NCBI GenBank assembly: GCA_963995505.1
Contig: OZ023185.1
Coordinates: 18,487,691 to 18,551,690, forward strand
Direction of reading: 5' to 3'
From: Hypericum androsaemum
Lineage: Eukaryota > Streptophyta > Magnoliopsida > Malpighiales > Hypericaceae
DNA: 64,000 nucleotides
Shown here in pieces: positions 12,368 through 22,682 of the stretch. The position numbers and the translations under genes are program-made. The notes below the pieces were generated by a model, which was not told the DNA's origin, did no database searches, and saw nothing but the letters and a program-made list of their open reading frames with translations. Position 1 is the stretch's first letter; each line of letters opens with the position of its first letter.

Positions 12368-12456
12368 GATCTGCCTGGCTCCCTGGATGCCAATTAAGAA
12401 GATTGTCAATTCCAAATCGACTCTTTTTAATTGGCATCAGCGAAGTCAGGCAGATC
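12368..12456 (+). ncRNA. MIR160: MIR160 precursor hairpin, copy B
   Basis: This is the duplicate of the hairpin at 2857-2945. The mature segment at 12372-12392 is identical to that of copy A. The predicted star strand is 12434-12454 and carries one change (gaag instead of ggag) that makes an extra mismatch in the duplex; the loop side also differs by a few bases. Because the copied unit begins only about 0.84 kb upstream, this copy lacks the sequence proposed as promoter for copy A. Function is inferred from miR160 knowledge; expression is unknown. Confidence 0.83.
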
Positions 12457-13087
12457 CAAATTTTAATCTCCATTTTTATTAGCAACACATGCATGCTGTG
12501 TTATTTATGAATCTGGTTTATCATGCACAAACAGACCAAGTTGAAATAGATTGCTACTTCATTTATGAACATCATGTATAATTTAAAGAGGTTCAGTCTA
12601 ATATAAATGCATAAGCATAGTTTGCTGATTTTTTACCAAGGCCATTGGCTCGAAAAGGGAAAAACAAGAGAAAATAACCTTCAATCTGGTACAGAACAAA
12701 ATTATGATTCAATTAATAAGTTCGCCAATCGTACGTCTTATGACGAATTAATATTGGATATTATGCATCCAGTCCAATAGGTGACAACATTTTTTCTCCA
12801 AGTTTTTAAAGCACATTTTTATTTCACTAAGTAACTATTTACATATTTTCTTCACTTTTTTTATAGATAACTACCAGGAAATTGAACTCGGTGTTGATCC
12901 TTTGGTCTAATTTGTTGACAAGGGAGCCGAGTTTTTTTATTTTGTTCCTAGAAATTTCGTTGCCCTTGCTAAAGAAAAAGAAAAAGAAAACGACCGATTG
13001 TCAATTGTAGGAGACGAAGAAATGTCAAGTCCCACCAGCCCAGGTCTCATGTCGTGTACCGAGGACCGTGGTAGTGATTGTTACGAG

Positions 13088-13092
13088 AAGTC
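13088..13092. repeat. LTR element target-site duplication
   Basis: The 5-bp aagtc at 13088-13092 is repeated at 16374-16378 and exactly flanks the two LTRs. Confidence 0.9.
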
Positions 13093-13306
13093 TGTAATGT
13101 ACTTGGTACTGAACTGAATAGAATTGGAAGTGGCAAGACTTTTAGGTAAATGTGTAGGTTGGTATAAATAGAAGATTAGTAGTGTACAGGAAGCATTCTG
13201 ATATTTTGACAATTTCCCTAATAGAAACAATTACGTTTCTTCTCTTCTTCCTTATTCTATCTCAATCTCTCTATTGAATCCTAATCCCTTAATCAGGGAC
13301 GTTACA
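13093..13306 (+). repeat. 5' LTR (214 bp)
   Basis: It starts tgtaatgtacttgg and ends gggacgttaca. It is near-identical to the 3' LTR but lacks 27 bp after tctcaatctctct. A TATA-like ggtataaatag lies in its middle and is a candidate promoter. Confidence 0.93.
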
Positions 13307-13323
13307 TGGTATCAGAGCTTGTG
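13307..13323 (+). promoter_or_regulatory. Primer binding site (initiator tRNA-Met)
   Basis: tggtatcagagcttgtg begins directly after the LTR. The first 12 bases are the usual plant iMet-tRNA primer site. Confidence 0.9.
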
Positions 13324-13361
13324 AATCCTCGGATTTACTAGCTATTTCGTGTTGGAAGAAC

Positions 13362-14405
13362 ATGGAAGGACCGTTTTCCGTTTTTGGGCAGAAAGGTTCG
13401 CAGAAACCCCACATTCGCGAGGGGGGCGATGGCCGACACCATCTTCCCGGAATGCTTCGCAAGGAACCCATGTCTATGGACATAAACCGACATTCTGAGT
13501 GCATCGATTACAATGGGTACCAGGGGTTTCAGGTCAAAAACCCAACGCTTTTCCGATACGAGTCGAAGAAGATGACGAAGGCTAGCGGGAACCAGTTCTT
13601 GGACGAATTCTTGAAAGAGTGGGCCTTGGAAATCCATGAGAACAAGGTAAATACTTTCTTATCTCAAAGGGGTTTTCCTAGTCTCCCTTCATTTTTGGGC
13701 GTAAACCCGGAAGATTGGATTGATGGTTGTGAGGAGTATTTCGATGTTTACCAATCTGTGGAGGCATACCAATTTAGTCTAGTGGCGGATTTGTTGGTCG
13801 GTAGGGCGAAAGAGTGGTTCTCGTCGTGGTCCTTTCACGGTAGCGAAGAGGATTATTGGGACGAATTTGTAGACGCCTTATGTGACTGTTTTGAGAATGA
13901 AGAGAAGGTTGATGAATCAGTGGTGAAGAATATGAGTATGGAGAAGGAGTGTGTTGCGAAGAGGTGTGCTGTTACGTTATCTTCACCACCTGTGTTTGCT
14001 TTATCAGAACAAGTAAGTCATGGTAGCAAATCAGTTGAGGAAAAATGGAAGGTTGACGACAAAGAGGCTGAAGTTAGTGGAGTTTTGTTGTTCAAGCCTA
14101 ATTTTTGTTGTCTTGTTGAGACTTCCTGTGAAATTGAAGGTGAATCCAACAAAGATTCTGATTCTGAAATTGCTATGAAGTTCGAGGCGATTCAAGAAGT
14201 GCAACCAAGGCATGAATCTGTCAAGAGTTCACAAATTATCTGTCAAGAATCTGGTAAACGATGCAATAAAGAAGAAAAAGTTGCTTCTGAATTTTATGAA
14301 GAAATTCTTGTTTGTGAAGCTAAGACAAAAGCTTTTGCGGTCAAGGATCACAAGTGTTTGAAGGTTTTTTGTACGGATGTGCTAGAAAATAGGGCTAAAG
14401 CTTGA
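13362..14405 (+). CDS. Gag-like protein of the LTR element
   Basis: 347 codons from an ATG 56 bases after the 5' LTR. Residues about 108-178 match the plant retrotransposon gag pattern: FLGVNPEDWIDGCEEYF, then GRAKEWFSSW, then WDEFVDALCDCF. By family knowledge this is the capsid-like domain that packages element RNA. No CCHC zinc knuckle is visible. The C-terminal half is acidic and lysine-rich without a recognisable domain. It ends at a TGA that lies in the same frame as the following 562-codon reading, separated only by TTT. No ATG exists at the start of that second reading, so it would need readthrough or an internal start. The frame is otherwise fully open, which suggests recent activity or constraint. 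Confidence 0.8.
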   Translation: MEGPFSVFGQKGSQKPHIREGGDGRHHLPGMLRKEPMSMDINRHSECIDYNGYQGFQVKNPTLFRYESKKMTKASGNQFLDEFLKEWALEIHENKVNTFLSQRGFPSLPSFLGVNPEDWIDGCEEYFDVYQSVEAYQFSLVADLLVGRAKEWFSSWSFHGSEEDYWDEFVDALCDCFENEEKVDESVVKNMSMEKECVAKRCAVTLSSPPVFALSEQVSHGSKSVEEKWKVDDKEAEVSGVLLFKPNFCCLVETSCEIEGESNKDSDSEIAMKFEAIQEVQPRHESVKSSQIICQESGKRCNKEEKVASEFYEEILVCEAKTKAFAVKDHKCLKVFCTDVLENRAKA

Positions 14406-14408
14406 TTT

Positions 14409-16097
14409 TTGTTGTTGATTTTGTACCATGAGGAGGTGAAATGGAGTAAGCTTGGAACTAAGTTGTGTTCTATGTTCACAGTAAAGGGCCATGATTCAGT
14501 GAAACAAGTTAGTGTCATTAAGAAATATGTGAGAAAGTTTGAGAAAATAAAGACCAACATATTGCAGGGAATGGAAAGACAGGACACAAGTATTTTTGAC
14601 AGCGAACGAACAGGTATTGAGCTGGTTGACTATGCTTACAAAACTGAGGAATCCATTGTTGTTAGGTTGCTTATGAATGACAGAATTTTTGCTGACAATG
14701 ATGATTATGATGGTATAATCGTTGAAGCCACATTTAGTACAGAGGAGTTGTTGAAATTAGAAAATGTTGTTGCAACAATAAAGGAAGCTGTGCCAATTGA
14801 TCCAAGAAAGGTTGCAGTAGTAGTTTTGTTTAACAACAGGAGGGTGATTGCTAGAGCTTGTGATTGTGACAACGATCTATTCATATCTGAACTAGTTTTG
14901 GACCTTGCTCTATTATGCGTGCTGTATTTTTCCGGTGAAGTAGCAACCCGCAAGGTTGTTGAATTGTGCCTCATATTTGTGGTTGTTATCATGGAGCAGA
15001 TCGAGAATCTCCTTTCCAAGTACAGGAAACTTGAAGCACGGGTTGTACAACTTGTATCAATGGGGTGTTCTCGTGAGCATTCGATAGCTGCTTTGTTGTT
15101 GAATGATGGGAATTCAAAGGAATCAATTGAATGGCTGTTTGAGGAAAGTGTAGTTGCAGATAAGTTTAAGGATTTTGATATTCTTGAGCTGTTATTGCAT
15201 GTGGAGCTGCTGCCATGCTACTGGTTTGGGCATGGAAAGCACATGTCAATCTTCTTTTCCTTTCTACAATTAGTAAGGATGATCATGTGGGTAGAAGCTG
15301 CGGCTTTCATTAGCAACTATATTGTTTATTGGCTATTGCCTGATGATTCAGGAGCAACTAATGAGGTGGAATCGAGTTGTTTAAATAGAGCCAGGTTGGA
15401 TATAGTTCTAGAGAACCCAGAGAAGTTGAGAATTGTGGTATCTGTTGCAGGTTCGCCAATTCCTTTTCTGAAATTTTGTGCGCCCCAGACAGAACTTGTT
15501 GTGTTAGACAGAGAAGAAGTTCATGCCGGAAGAAGAAAAATAGAAGCTGCTAGTCCGGAAATGTTTGCTACAGGTCGGAGATCACTTGCAGATTTTCTAT
15601 TCATGTCCCTTCTACAGCAGCACACAACCAAGCTGTTCTCTTATGTTGTGTCTTTTGGAGGAAGTTCACTGCTTTTCCAGCGATATGGTTGCTCCTTCAA
15701 GCTACTCACATACGAAGATGTGCAGATCCGACTGATGCGTGACATGACAAAAGTTCTTGATCATGATGGATGCAACTCTGCTATGCCTTTGGCAAGCCTG
15801 AAGCTGTTTGTTAAGATGCTTTATAAGGCTTCAAAGATCATTATTGACGGGCTACTACAGTATGGATCTATTGCTTACAACAATGCTTCTGATCCTACAA
15901 GTGCTAGGATTACATCCGATTCAATGGCTGCAATTAATGAACAAGTGCTTGCAAATGATGTACATTTTCCTGACCAAGGAAGCAAACGGATCATGGTACA
16001 TGTCTTGCATTCTGGGTGCCATTTGGATTCGAGTGCAGCACAATGGGGAGCAACAGTCCAGAGGCGTGTTCGATGTTCTGATTTTCATGTTCCTTGA
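14409..16097 (+). CDS. Long ORF with a UBA-like segment, possible captured host sequence
   Basis: A 562-codon frame in phase with the gag-like ORF, separated by one TGA. The first in-frame codon here is TTG, so the true start is unknown; an ATG at 14991 would begin just before the UBA-like part. About residues 210-245 read as a ubiquitin-associated domain: VQLVSMGCSREHSIAALL then a DGNSKESIEWLFEE tail, with the MG loop and terminal helix pattern. The rest is not recognised and shows no protease, integrase or reverse transcriptase motif. It could be a chimera of captured host transcripts (transduction) or a diverged element protein. It ends 35 bases before the 3' LTR. UBA domains bind ubiquitin; any role for the element is inference. 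Confidence 0.6.
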   Translation: MLLILYHEEVKWSKLGTKLCSMFTVKGHDSVKQVSVIKKYVRKFEKIKTNILQGMERQDTSIFDSERTGIELVDYAYKTEESIVVRLLMNDRIFADNDDYDGIIVEATFSTEELLKLENVVATIKEAVPIDPRKVAVVVLFNNRRVIARACDCDNDLFISELVLDLALLCVLYFSGEVATRKVVELCLIFVVVIMEQIENLLSKYRKLEARVVQLVSMGCSREHSIAALLLNDGNSKESIEWLFEESVVADKFKDFDILELLLHVELLPCYWFGHGKHMSIFFSFLQLVRMIMWVEAAAFISNYIVYWLLPDDSGATNEVESSCLNRARLDIVLENPEKLRIVVSVAGSPIPFLKFCAPQTELVVLDREEVHAGRRKIEAASPEMFATGRRSLADFLFMSLLQQHTTKLFSYVVSFGGSSLLFQRYGCSFKLLTYEDVQIRLMRDMTKVLDHDGCNSAMPLASLKLFVKMLYKASKIIIDGLLQYGSIAYNNASDPTSARITSDSMAAINEQVLANDVHFPDQGSKRIMVHVLHSGCHLDSSAAQWGATVQRRVRCSDFHVP

Positions 16098-16118
16098 ACC
16101 TTGAGGACAAGGTTCATT

Positions 16119-16132
16119 TGGAAGGGAGGAGT
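16119..16132 (+). promoter_or_regulatory. Polypurine tract
   Basis: tggaagggaggagt directly precedes the 3' LTR and would prime plus-strand synthesis. Confidence 0.8.
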
Positions 16133-16373
16133 TGTAATGTACTTGGTACTGAACTGAATAGAATTGGAAGTGGCAAGACTTTTAGGTAAATGTGTAGGTT
16201 GGTATAAATAGAAGATTAGTAGTGTACAGGAAGCATTCTGATATTTTGACAATTTCCCTAATAGAAACAATTACGTTTCTTCTCTTCTTCCTTATTCTAT
16301 CTCAATCTCTCTTTTCCCCAATTTCTATCAATTAGGGTTGTTGAATCCTAATCCCTTAATCAGGGACGTTACA
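16133..16373 (+). repeat. 3' LTR (241 bp)
   Basis: Same sequence as the 5' LTR apart from a 27-bp extra segment containing cccaatttctatcaatt. Base substitutions between the LTRs appear absent or very few, so insertion is recent. Confidence 0.93.
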
Positions 16374-17853
16374 AAGTCGCTGTTAAAGACCAAGATAGTT
16401 TGCGGACAGCGACGTCAGTGAATTGCATAGTGAGGGGACAAACACTTTTCTTGAAGATAGAATGAGAGCGGATTGGTTCCTGTCAAACTTTGCAAAGGTG
16501 AAAGGGGACGGACATGTATTCGAGATCTTGAGGGCTATCAAGGTGGTGGCTACATGTGCAGGTAGCGTGAGAGGGCCATAGGTTGATCACTGCCTCTCTG
16601 TGGATCCATGGCTGGACGGGTATAATATTTCCGGATGACTTTTTCAATAATCCTTAAAAATTTCAATTTTGTTAAAGATACAGATAATACAATTTAGAGA
16701 TTTGAACCTCTGTCTTTATTTCTTCGAACAGTTTTTTATTTGGTAAGTTTTTATCGTGGTACTTCGCTATAATTCCTTTATTTGACCCGTTACTTGTACA
16801 AATAATTCATTGTAGAAAGAGAGGACATAGGATGTAATGTAATTGCATACACCATGGATCTAGATAAATTTTATCATGTTGCGTATGCTTCTATGATAAA
16901 TTTTATTTACTGCTCATTCGTATCTCTGTCAATTCGTGTTACGCCTTGTACTGCTAAGTCAAATGTCTTTTGGCCATTAATATTAATTGGTATAACAATA
17001 GCATGCATATTTATTTGTTATTATAGTGGATTTTTTTTATAAATACAATTTTATTTATAAAAAATTTGTTTCTTGTAATTTCAGATTTTATGTGAAAGGG
17101 CATTTTGAGATTTTACTTAGCCATTTTGAGGTAAATAATGATGGAATCCGTACGTAACGGTACGAGAATTCAAATTTGTTCAAACTATAATGATTACATG
17201 GGAAGATGTTACAAGGACAAAATTGCGTACTATGACAAAAAAATTATATAATTTGACACGTAATTTTATCGAATAAAAATATACAATAATACTCGATATT
17301 AGACCACCATAAAATTTTGATTTTTTATAAAATAGATGTGATTTTATTAAAATATTTACATATGTACTACCGTAAAATTCTTTCATACAAAGTACGGGAT
17401 TGCAGTCTCGGGTCTCATTAAAAATCTTATCACAACAAAACACATTGGGAGAAAATTATAGTTGGAAAAAGAACATTTTGGGATAACGAGCAATTCTAAA
17501 GTACACCTCCACATTATACATCGGGCACCAAGAAATTGCACCACGTTAAAACAGAATCACCAGAATATTTTGAATCAAAGAAGTAGCAATATTTTTTTTC
17601 CTGCGCGTGTGATTCTTATCGAGCACCATGAAATTTCGAATTGTATTATGGAACTAAATCTCAACGAGGTACGAACATGATGAGTGTAAATCCAGCATGA
17701 CTAAAGGTAACCCTGTTAAGATACTGAAACCGAGAAGAACAAGCCATTTGCCAGGGAAATTCTAAAATTGCAGAGGCGTGGTTTGATCAAGATGTTGAGT
17801 ATTGGAAACAAGTAACAAAGCTTACATAGAGTTTTTTACGCTTGCAAAACGAA

Positions 17854-18521
17854 TTAAAATGAATACAATTGACTATAATAAGGTAAATATTTCACGGGAG
17901 ATTTTTTTTTATTTTCCTCTGTTTTGAGAGGCCCCATGCTTTCCACTGTCACATTAAACGGCCCGTAATCTTTCAGGATATAATACCTTCTTCCACTTAA
18001 CTTCCTTTTCAGCTTGATTACCAGTTTAACTGGATCCATGCCGATTCCTAACACCTCCAACTTGTTCTTCTCGTTCCCAATTTGCTTCACCGAATACACT
18101 CCTGCATAATTAATTAATTAATTAGCATATAATTGCGCTTATGAATACATGGATTTGCCACTATAAAAAACTACATGAACTTCTATTTTATGAGAAAAAA
18201 AATACAATTGTTACCTGAGAAGCCACTTGCAACATGTAAGGCCTTTTTAAGCATCTTCCGGTCATTGCCAGACAAGTCGAGCACGAGCTTTTGCTAAACA
18301 AATGAAGATAACACGAGGGGTATGTTAAAATCTCCAAGACAATGGCAATCCAAAATTTAAATACAAATTCATTAATCAGAACAAGTCTATAAAGATTTTG
18401 AACATAAAATCAGGTTAAACCTCTTGTTTCTTTATTTAGTGGATCTAAATAATTCATTAGAGTACTTTAGAAACAAGAAAAAACATGTTACACCCAGGGA
18501 TTAGGGAAATATTACCTCCAT
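17854..18521 (-). CDS. HMA-domain protein without metal-binding cysteines
   Basis: Three exons: 18516-18521 (ATG GAG only), 18215-18293 and 17854-18101, with GT-AG introns and phases matching the HIPP gene at 20117-20657. The product is 110 aa with a heavy-metal-associated fold signature: QKLVLDLSGNDRKMLKKAL, then SGFSGVYSVKQ and DPVKLVIKLKRK. The CxxC metal loop is replaced by SGNDR, so copper or zinc binding is unlikely. The C-terminus (YYSQLYSF) lacks a CaaX box. Related HMA-like proteins of plants act as small interaction modules, some in defence. A TATA box lies about 80 bp upstream and three W-box cores beyond it. Its last exon contains a segmental-duplication breakpoint at 17970; the 3' part is copied at 11414-11526. 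Confidence 0.85.
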
Positions 18522-18596
18522 CCTCCCTTTCTATAAGCTTAATCACCTACTAAAGTTGGTGGAAGTGTGATTGGGAAGCAAGGCAAGTGAAGGGGT

Positions 18597-18606
18597 TATA
18601 TATAAA
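18597..18606 (-). promoter_or_regulatory. TATA box of the HMA gene
   Basis: The minus strand reads ctttatatataacc, about 80 bp upstream of the ATG at 18521. Confidence 0.6.
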
Positions 18607-18675
18607 GGGATAGATAGAATCCTTGCATCAAATTTTCAATTGAAATTTTGTTGTATAAGAGAAGCAAAATTAACT

Positions 18676-18732
18676 GGTCAACCTTGCGTTTTGTTTTAAT
18701 GGTTGACATAGTCCATTATATTAAGGTTGACC
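18676..18732 (-). promoter_or_regulatory. Cluster of three W-box cores
   Basis: ggtcaacc at 18676-18683, ggttgaca at 18701-18708 and ggttgacc at 18725-18732 contain TTGAC or its complement within 57 bp, upstream of the TATA box. W-boxes are WRKY factor sites, so stress or pathogen control is plausible but untested. Confidence 0.5.
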
Positions 18733-19734
18733 TGTCACAATGACATTTATAGTCCTATTTGCATACTCTTCACCGAAGTTTTTCTTTCCGCTCCTACTGC
18801 AGTAGAAAAGTCAAAAAATTATATATTGGTCTTTATATACCAAATTATTTAATATTTTCTTATCAATTTATAAATTACAAGTAGATAATTGACATCTTTC
18901 ATTAGTCTATATATATATATATCTGCAATTAATAGAAACAGAGCCCGAAAAAGATTTTTTATTAACCATGATTCTTGGACCAATATCTATATTTGTTATC
19001 TTTATGATTTGTTAGCGAAGTGATTCATCAAATTCCCCACGAAGAACTAACCAAGTATTTTTGTAAGAGTGATCTATCGTGATGGATTTTTATTGGATGA
19101 TGTAGTCCGAGGGATTTTGATTCATCTGCATGCTATAAAACATGGACTAGATTTATAGATGCGTATTTCTTTTTTAACATGTATTTTAAGGTTAGGCAGA
19201 CACACAATCTTTTTTTTTAATGAAATGTTCCAAAGAGATGTTGTATCATGGAATTCATTAATAGCTGTGTATCATGGAATTTACTACCGCGTCCAACAGT
19301 GGCTTCGTTAGTGGCATACCACCGGAAGTGAATTCAGAACGGACAAAGATAGACAGATCCCGTACAAAATAGGAAATAATATTGACCATTGATCTTGATG
19401 ATTAGGTGCGCATCAAAAATCTGACGGTAGTAATTTATAGGGGTATATTTGTCATTTGTCATTTAGAACATAAATGATGACTAGCTACTACTTGTGTACT
19501 GGTTAGCCCATTTTCCTTATTCTGATTATACCTAGTAGCTTCTCATAGATTTTGCATTTAAAAAATATTTATCACTATGTAATTGTAATGAAAAATATAA
19601 AACATTTACATGAGCTGCTTTTTATGTGGGAATACAACGGTTTTTAGGTTATTTTATTCAATAAATCAAATATAATATAATTATGATCCGATAGAGTCAT
19701 ACCTACTAAATCATTGCAACTTGGGTATCTTCTC
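18733..19734. other. Intergenic region, no gene seen
   Basis: AT-rich, with a short TA run near 18910. No coding frame with homology or convincing splice signals was found. Confidence 0.6.
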
Positions 19735-20116
19735 GATATGGATCTTCGGCAAGTATAAACATTATTACCTTCCGCATATGAAATTTCTCCTACTTATGAG
19801 ATGAATAATATCTTTGACCGGTTCGTTATTTCACAAAAATCAAATTCATTTTGGACAAAACAGAGAGCTGCTAAAAGAATATCCATCTGCATAATTAATC
19901 ATATGTCCTCCTTAGTAAAGTTGTCTTGCACACAAAAAAGCCAAACTAATCGAATCAAATTTAATCTATCCTAAAATATCCAACCCTAGAAACCATACAG
20001 ATCCCAACTTGAACTGCCAAACATTTCTCACATTCATCAGCCTGATGAGACCGGAAATCGCCGTGAGCCATCCAAAGTTGCAAAGATAAGTCCGATCTGC
20101 CCTTCGAATTGTTCGC

Positions 20117-20657
20117 TCACATGATGGTGCAGTTGGGGTTGTTGTCATAATACTGCAGGTTGGCTGGTGGTTGATAGAAGCCATGGACGTAAGTAGCAGG
20201 CTGCCAAGCATATTGAAGCACTTGAGGCTTCTCTTTATCCTCTTCCTTCTCCTTCTTCTCGCCACCAACCGCGCTCACGCTGATCAACTCCGCGTGGCCG
20301 AGTTTCTTCCTGAGAAGGGTCGTCAGCTTCACCGCGTCCACCTCCCCTGTCACCTCTATCTTTTCCCCTTTAAACGCAGCTTCTTCTACACCTAATGACA
20401 ATCAAATTAAGCCAATTAAGCACTTTTTGCCGATCACAACGAATTACTACGGTAATGATGGATTGGTTTCGTTAGGTTAATTAATTACCCGAGACGCTAA
20501 CAGCGACCTTCAATGCCTTGGTGCGAGACTTGCTGCCATTGCAGGTAACCTCGATCACCACCTTTTGCTGAAAAATCACAAATCAAGATCGTTAATTATC
20601 GCGCTACGAGATTCATCGTCGATACAAAATTTTGGATCGTTATTTACTTACCTTCAT
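20117..20657 (-). CDS. Heavy-metal-associated isoprenylated plant protein (HIPP)
   Basis: Three exons: 20652-20657 (ATG AAG), 20489-20567 and 20117-20391, all with GT-AG introns. The 119-aa product starts MKQKVVIEVTCNGSKSRTKA, the HMA beta1-loop-alpha1, continues VEEAAFKGEKIEVTGEVDAV and TTLLRKKLGHAELISVSAVG, then has an EKKEKEEDKEK linker. The tail is Y/P/Q/N-rich and ends CTIM, a CaaX box that predicts farnesylation and membrane association. Only the first cysteine of the usual CxxC loop is kept (CNGSK), so metal binding is doubtful. A TATA box sits 120 bp upstream. It is paralogous to the copy at 33739-34793 and, more distantly, to 17854-18521. Confidence 0.92.
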
Positions 20658-20774
20658 GGTTTTGATTCTGTGGACGGGGGAAGAAGAACCGAGGAGTAAT
20701 GCTTCTGGTCTTGGTTGGTCTGTGGGTTTACTGGTTTGGTCTGTGAATTGTGAAGTGTCTGTACTAAGCAGGGA

Positions 20775-20784
20775 TATTTATAAG
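20775..20784 (-). promoter_or_regulatory. TATA box of the HIPP gene
   Basis: The minus strand reads gcttataaatatccc about 120 bp before the ATG. The same motif is conserved at 34912-34921 before the paralogue. Confidence 0.65.
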
Positions 20785-20936
20785 CGGGTTGGGCAGGGGC
20801 AGAATTGAAATTTGGACTAAAAATTACTCCTTTTCGGATGACGTGCCGCTAACATTTATTGGCGAAGGCAATTTCTACGCAATTTCAAGGAATGGTGTCA
20901 GCACCGGAGGTTAGAGAGAGGGTGGGGCCTACTTGA

Positions 20937-20950
20937 GTCAATTAATTGAC
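20937..20950. promoter_or_regulatory. Palindromic W-box pair
   Basis: gtcaattaattgac is a perfect 14-bp palindrome formed by two inverted TTGAC cores, about 155 bp upstream of the TATA box. In the paralogous unit the flank is cut by the Copia LTR just before this point. Confidence 0.45.
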
Positions 20951-22149
20951 TTTGGACTTTGGTTTCTGAATACGGAATTACATAAGTTGAGAGAGTCAAT
21001 TTCCACTCTCAAAATTCGGAAAACCACAGATTATGTTGTCTGAAATCAGGCTAAGCAATTGATTATATTCACAAATTCATATTTTAGTATTATATTTATT
21101 CGACAATTCAAATTTTTTACGTTTTTCAGATTTTTAAAAATTTCAGGCAATTTTGAAAGAAAAAAATCGATGGAACTCACAAATTTTCTGCGCAGGACTC
21201 ATGTGATGTGATCCGAAAATTGGAATTTTTTTTTTCGGAGAATGGATCAACATTTAGTTGTAAGAAAATCTCCAGGGGAAAGAGGAAAACTTCCACTCGG
21301 GAAGCCAATGGCTGAGCTGATGTTTCAAGCTTTCAGTGGAACGGCGTTGTTGACCGAATGCAACAGTTGATTCCTGAAGTCAACTGTTGGATTCGGTCCA
21401 CCTGCCAAATCCTTAAGAACTTAGAATCAATGTCCAAATTGTTAGAAATGATGGAACTAATAATTTAGTGATATTTTATAGCTCACGCGGTTTCCCCGAA
21501 TCTTTTATTTTCAAGCAAAAGAAATCTGACTTTTAATTTCCTTAATTTTATTTCTCCATGGACCATGGTCCTAAAAAGTTTGATTTTATGCCATGTCATA
21601 ATGTCCCCGAAGGACATGCTTTAAACTTTGGCGCGTTCATAAAGCTAATAGATTAAAGAAATTTTTTTAGTACAATGAAATCCTACTAAATAAGTGTTAA
21701 GCAATTGGCAACTAGAGAATGGAACACACTATTTTTTCCAAAATTGTTGAAATCGATTAATTTATGTTTTGTTGGTTCACCAAAATTTAATGACAAAAAA
21801 AAAAGAAAATTCTACAAAACTTTTAATGACATTGTATTTTCAAATTTTAAACTATACATACACAAAAATAACGCTCTTATTTATCGGTTCAGAACACACG
21901 CTAGCTCTATCTCTCAGTTAAAATTTACCATAGAATACTCCAAGTGATTGTGAGATGTCCTAGACACTTAGCCGTTAAGCTACAGAGATAACTAATGCTC
22001 TTTTATGGTAAATTTTATAACTTGGGCTCAAAGTGTACAATTATGCACAACTCAAAATGTACTTATCCCTGATTGCTCATATCATTGTTCATGGGTTATG
22101 CAATAATACCCAATCGATAATGACGTCATTTGGTTGGCGTCATTATAAG
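20951..22149. other. Intergenic region, no gene seen
   Basis: AT-rich sequence upstream of the HIPP gene. Short open frames such as the one at 21705-21947 lack homology or a good context. Confidence 0.55.
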
Positions 22150-22682
22150 CAATGTTTTAAAAACCACGGTCCGACCGGCTAAAATCTGGTCGGACCATCC
22201 GGTCAGGTACTTTCGGGTGACCCGGTTCATCCGGATAAAAAAATAGTGTATATTTTTTCTATTTTATCTGATTTAATTTAGAAACAAAACCTCAACTTCC
22301 ACATTCGGAGCGTGTACATTACTTTTTGATCACAAAAAACTTATTTTTTAACAATTCTTGATAATATTTTAACTAAGTCAAACAAATTGGATTAATATGT
22401 CGAACATGAAAACTTGTATAATCATCTTCTTGTTCTTCTAGACTTCTTCAATTTATGTTTGAAGACTTTGTTTGGATAAATTGTATAACAAAGTTGCTAA
22501 ATATTTGAACTAATTTGATATTTTATTATTTTTATGTTAAATTAAATTTATTAAATATTATTTTAATTATATTAATATAAAATAAAAGTTCCGGTCTGAT
22601 CGACGGCCCAACCGGTCTGACCAGGTGAACCCGAAATTTTAAGAATTCCGGTTCGCCTTCCGGGTCGGTTTTTAAAACATTG
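22150..22682. mobile_element. hAT-like MITE with an 8-bp target duplication
   Basis: Ends caatgttttaaaaacc and ggtttttaaaacattg are exact inverted repeats. The exact 8-bp attataag flanks both sides (22142-22149, 22683-22690). The interior has ccggtc/gaccgg motifs and no transposase. Confidence 0.9.

Larger units (their letters stand above)
13093..16373 (+). mobile_element. Non-autonomous LTR retrotransposon with gag-like and UBA-like ORFs
   Basis: A complete 3.28-kb element with tg...ca LTRs, a 5-bp target duplication (aagtc), a primer binding site complementary to initiator tRNA-Met just after the 5' LTR, and a purine tract before the 3' LTR. The internal region codes for a gag-like protein and a second 562-codon frame. 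No protease, integrase, reverse transcriptase or RNase H is present, so it would need enzymes in trans. The size and gag-only content recall the TR-GAG class of plant elements; the second frame is the unusual part. Confidence 0.93.
11527..17970. repeat. Tandem segmental duplication, copy B
   Basis: This is the direct tandem partner of 2027-11526. Without the LTR element at 13093-16373 it is about 3.2 kb. It carries the second MIR160 hairpin and runs into the intact HMA gene. It keeps about 190 bp near 16415-16605 that is absent from copy A. The copies share even anonymous AT-rich flanks, which supports duplication rather than convergence. Confidence 0.9.

Noticed and set aside
13093..16373. 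Typical autonomous Copia element
   Set aside because: The initiator-Met primer site fits, but no protease, integrase, reverse transcriptase or RNase H motif occurs in any frame.
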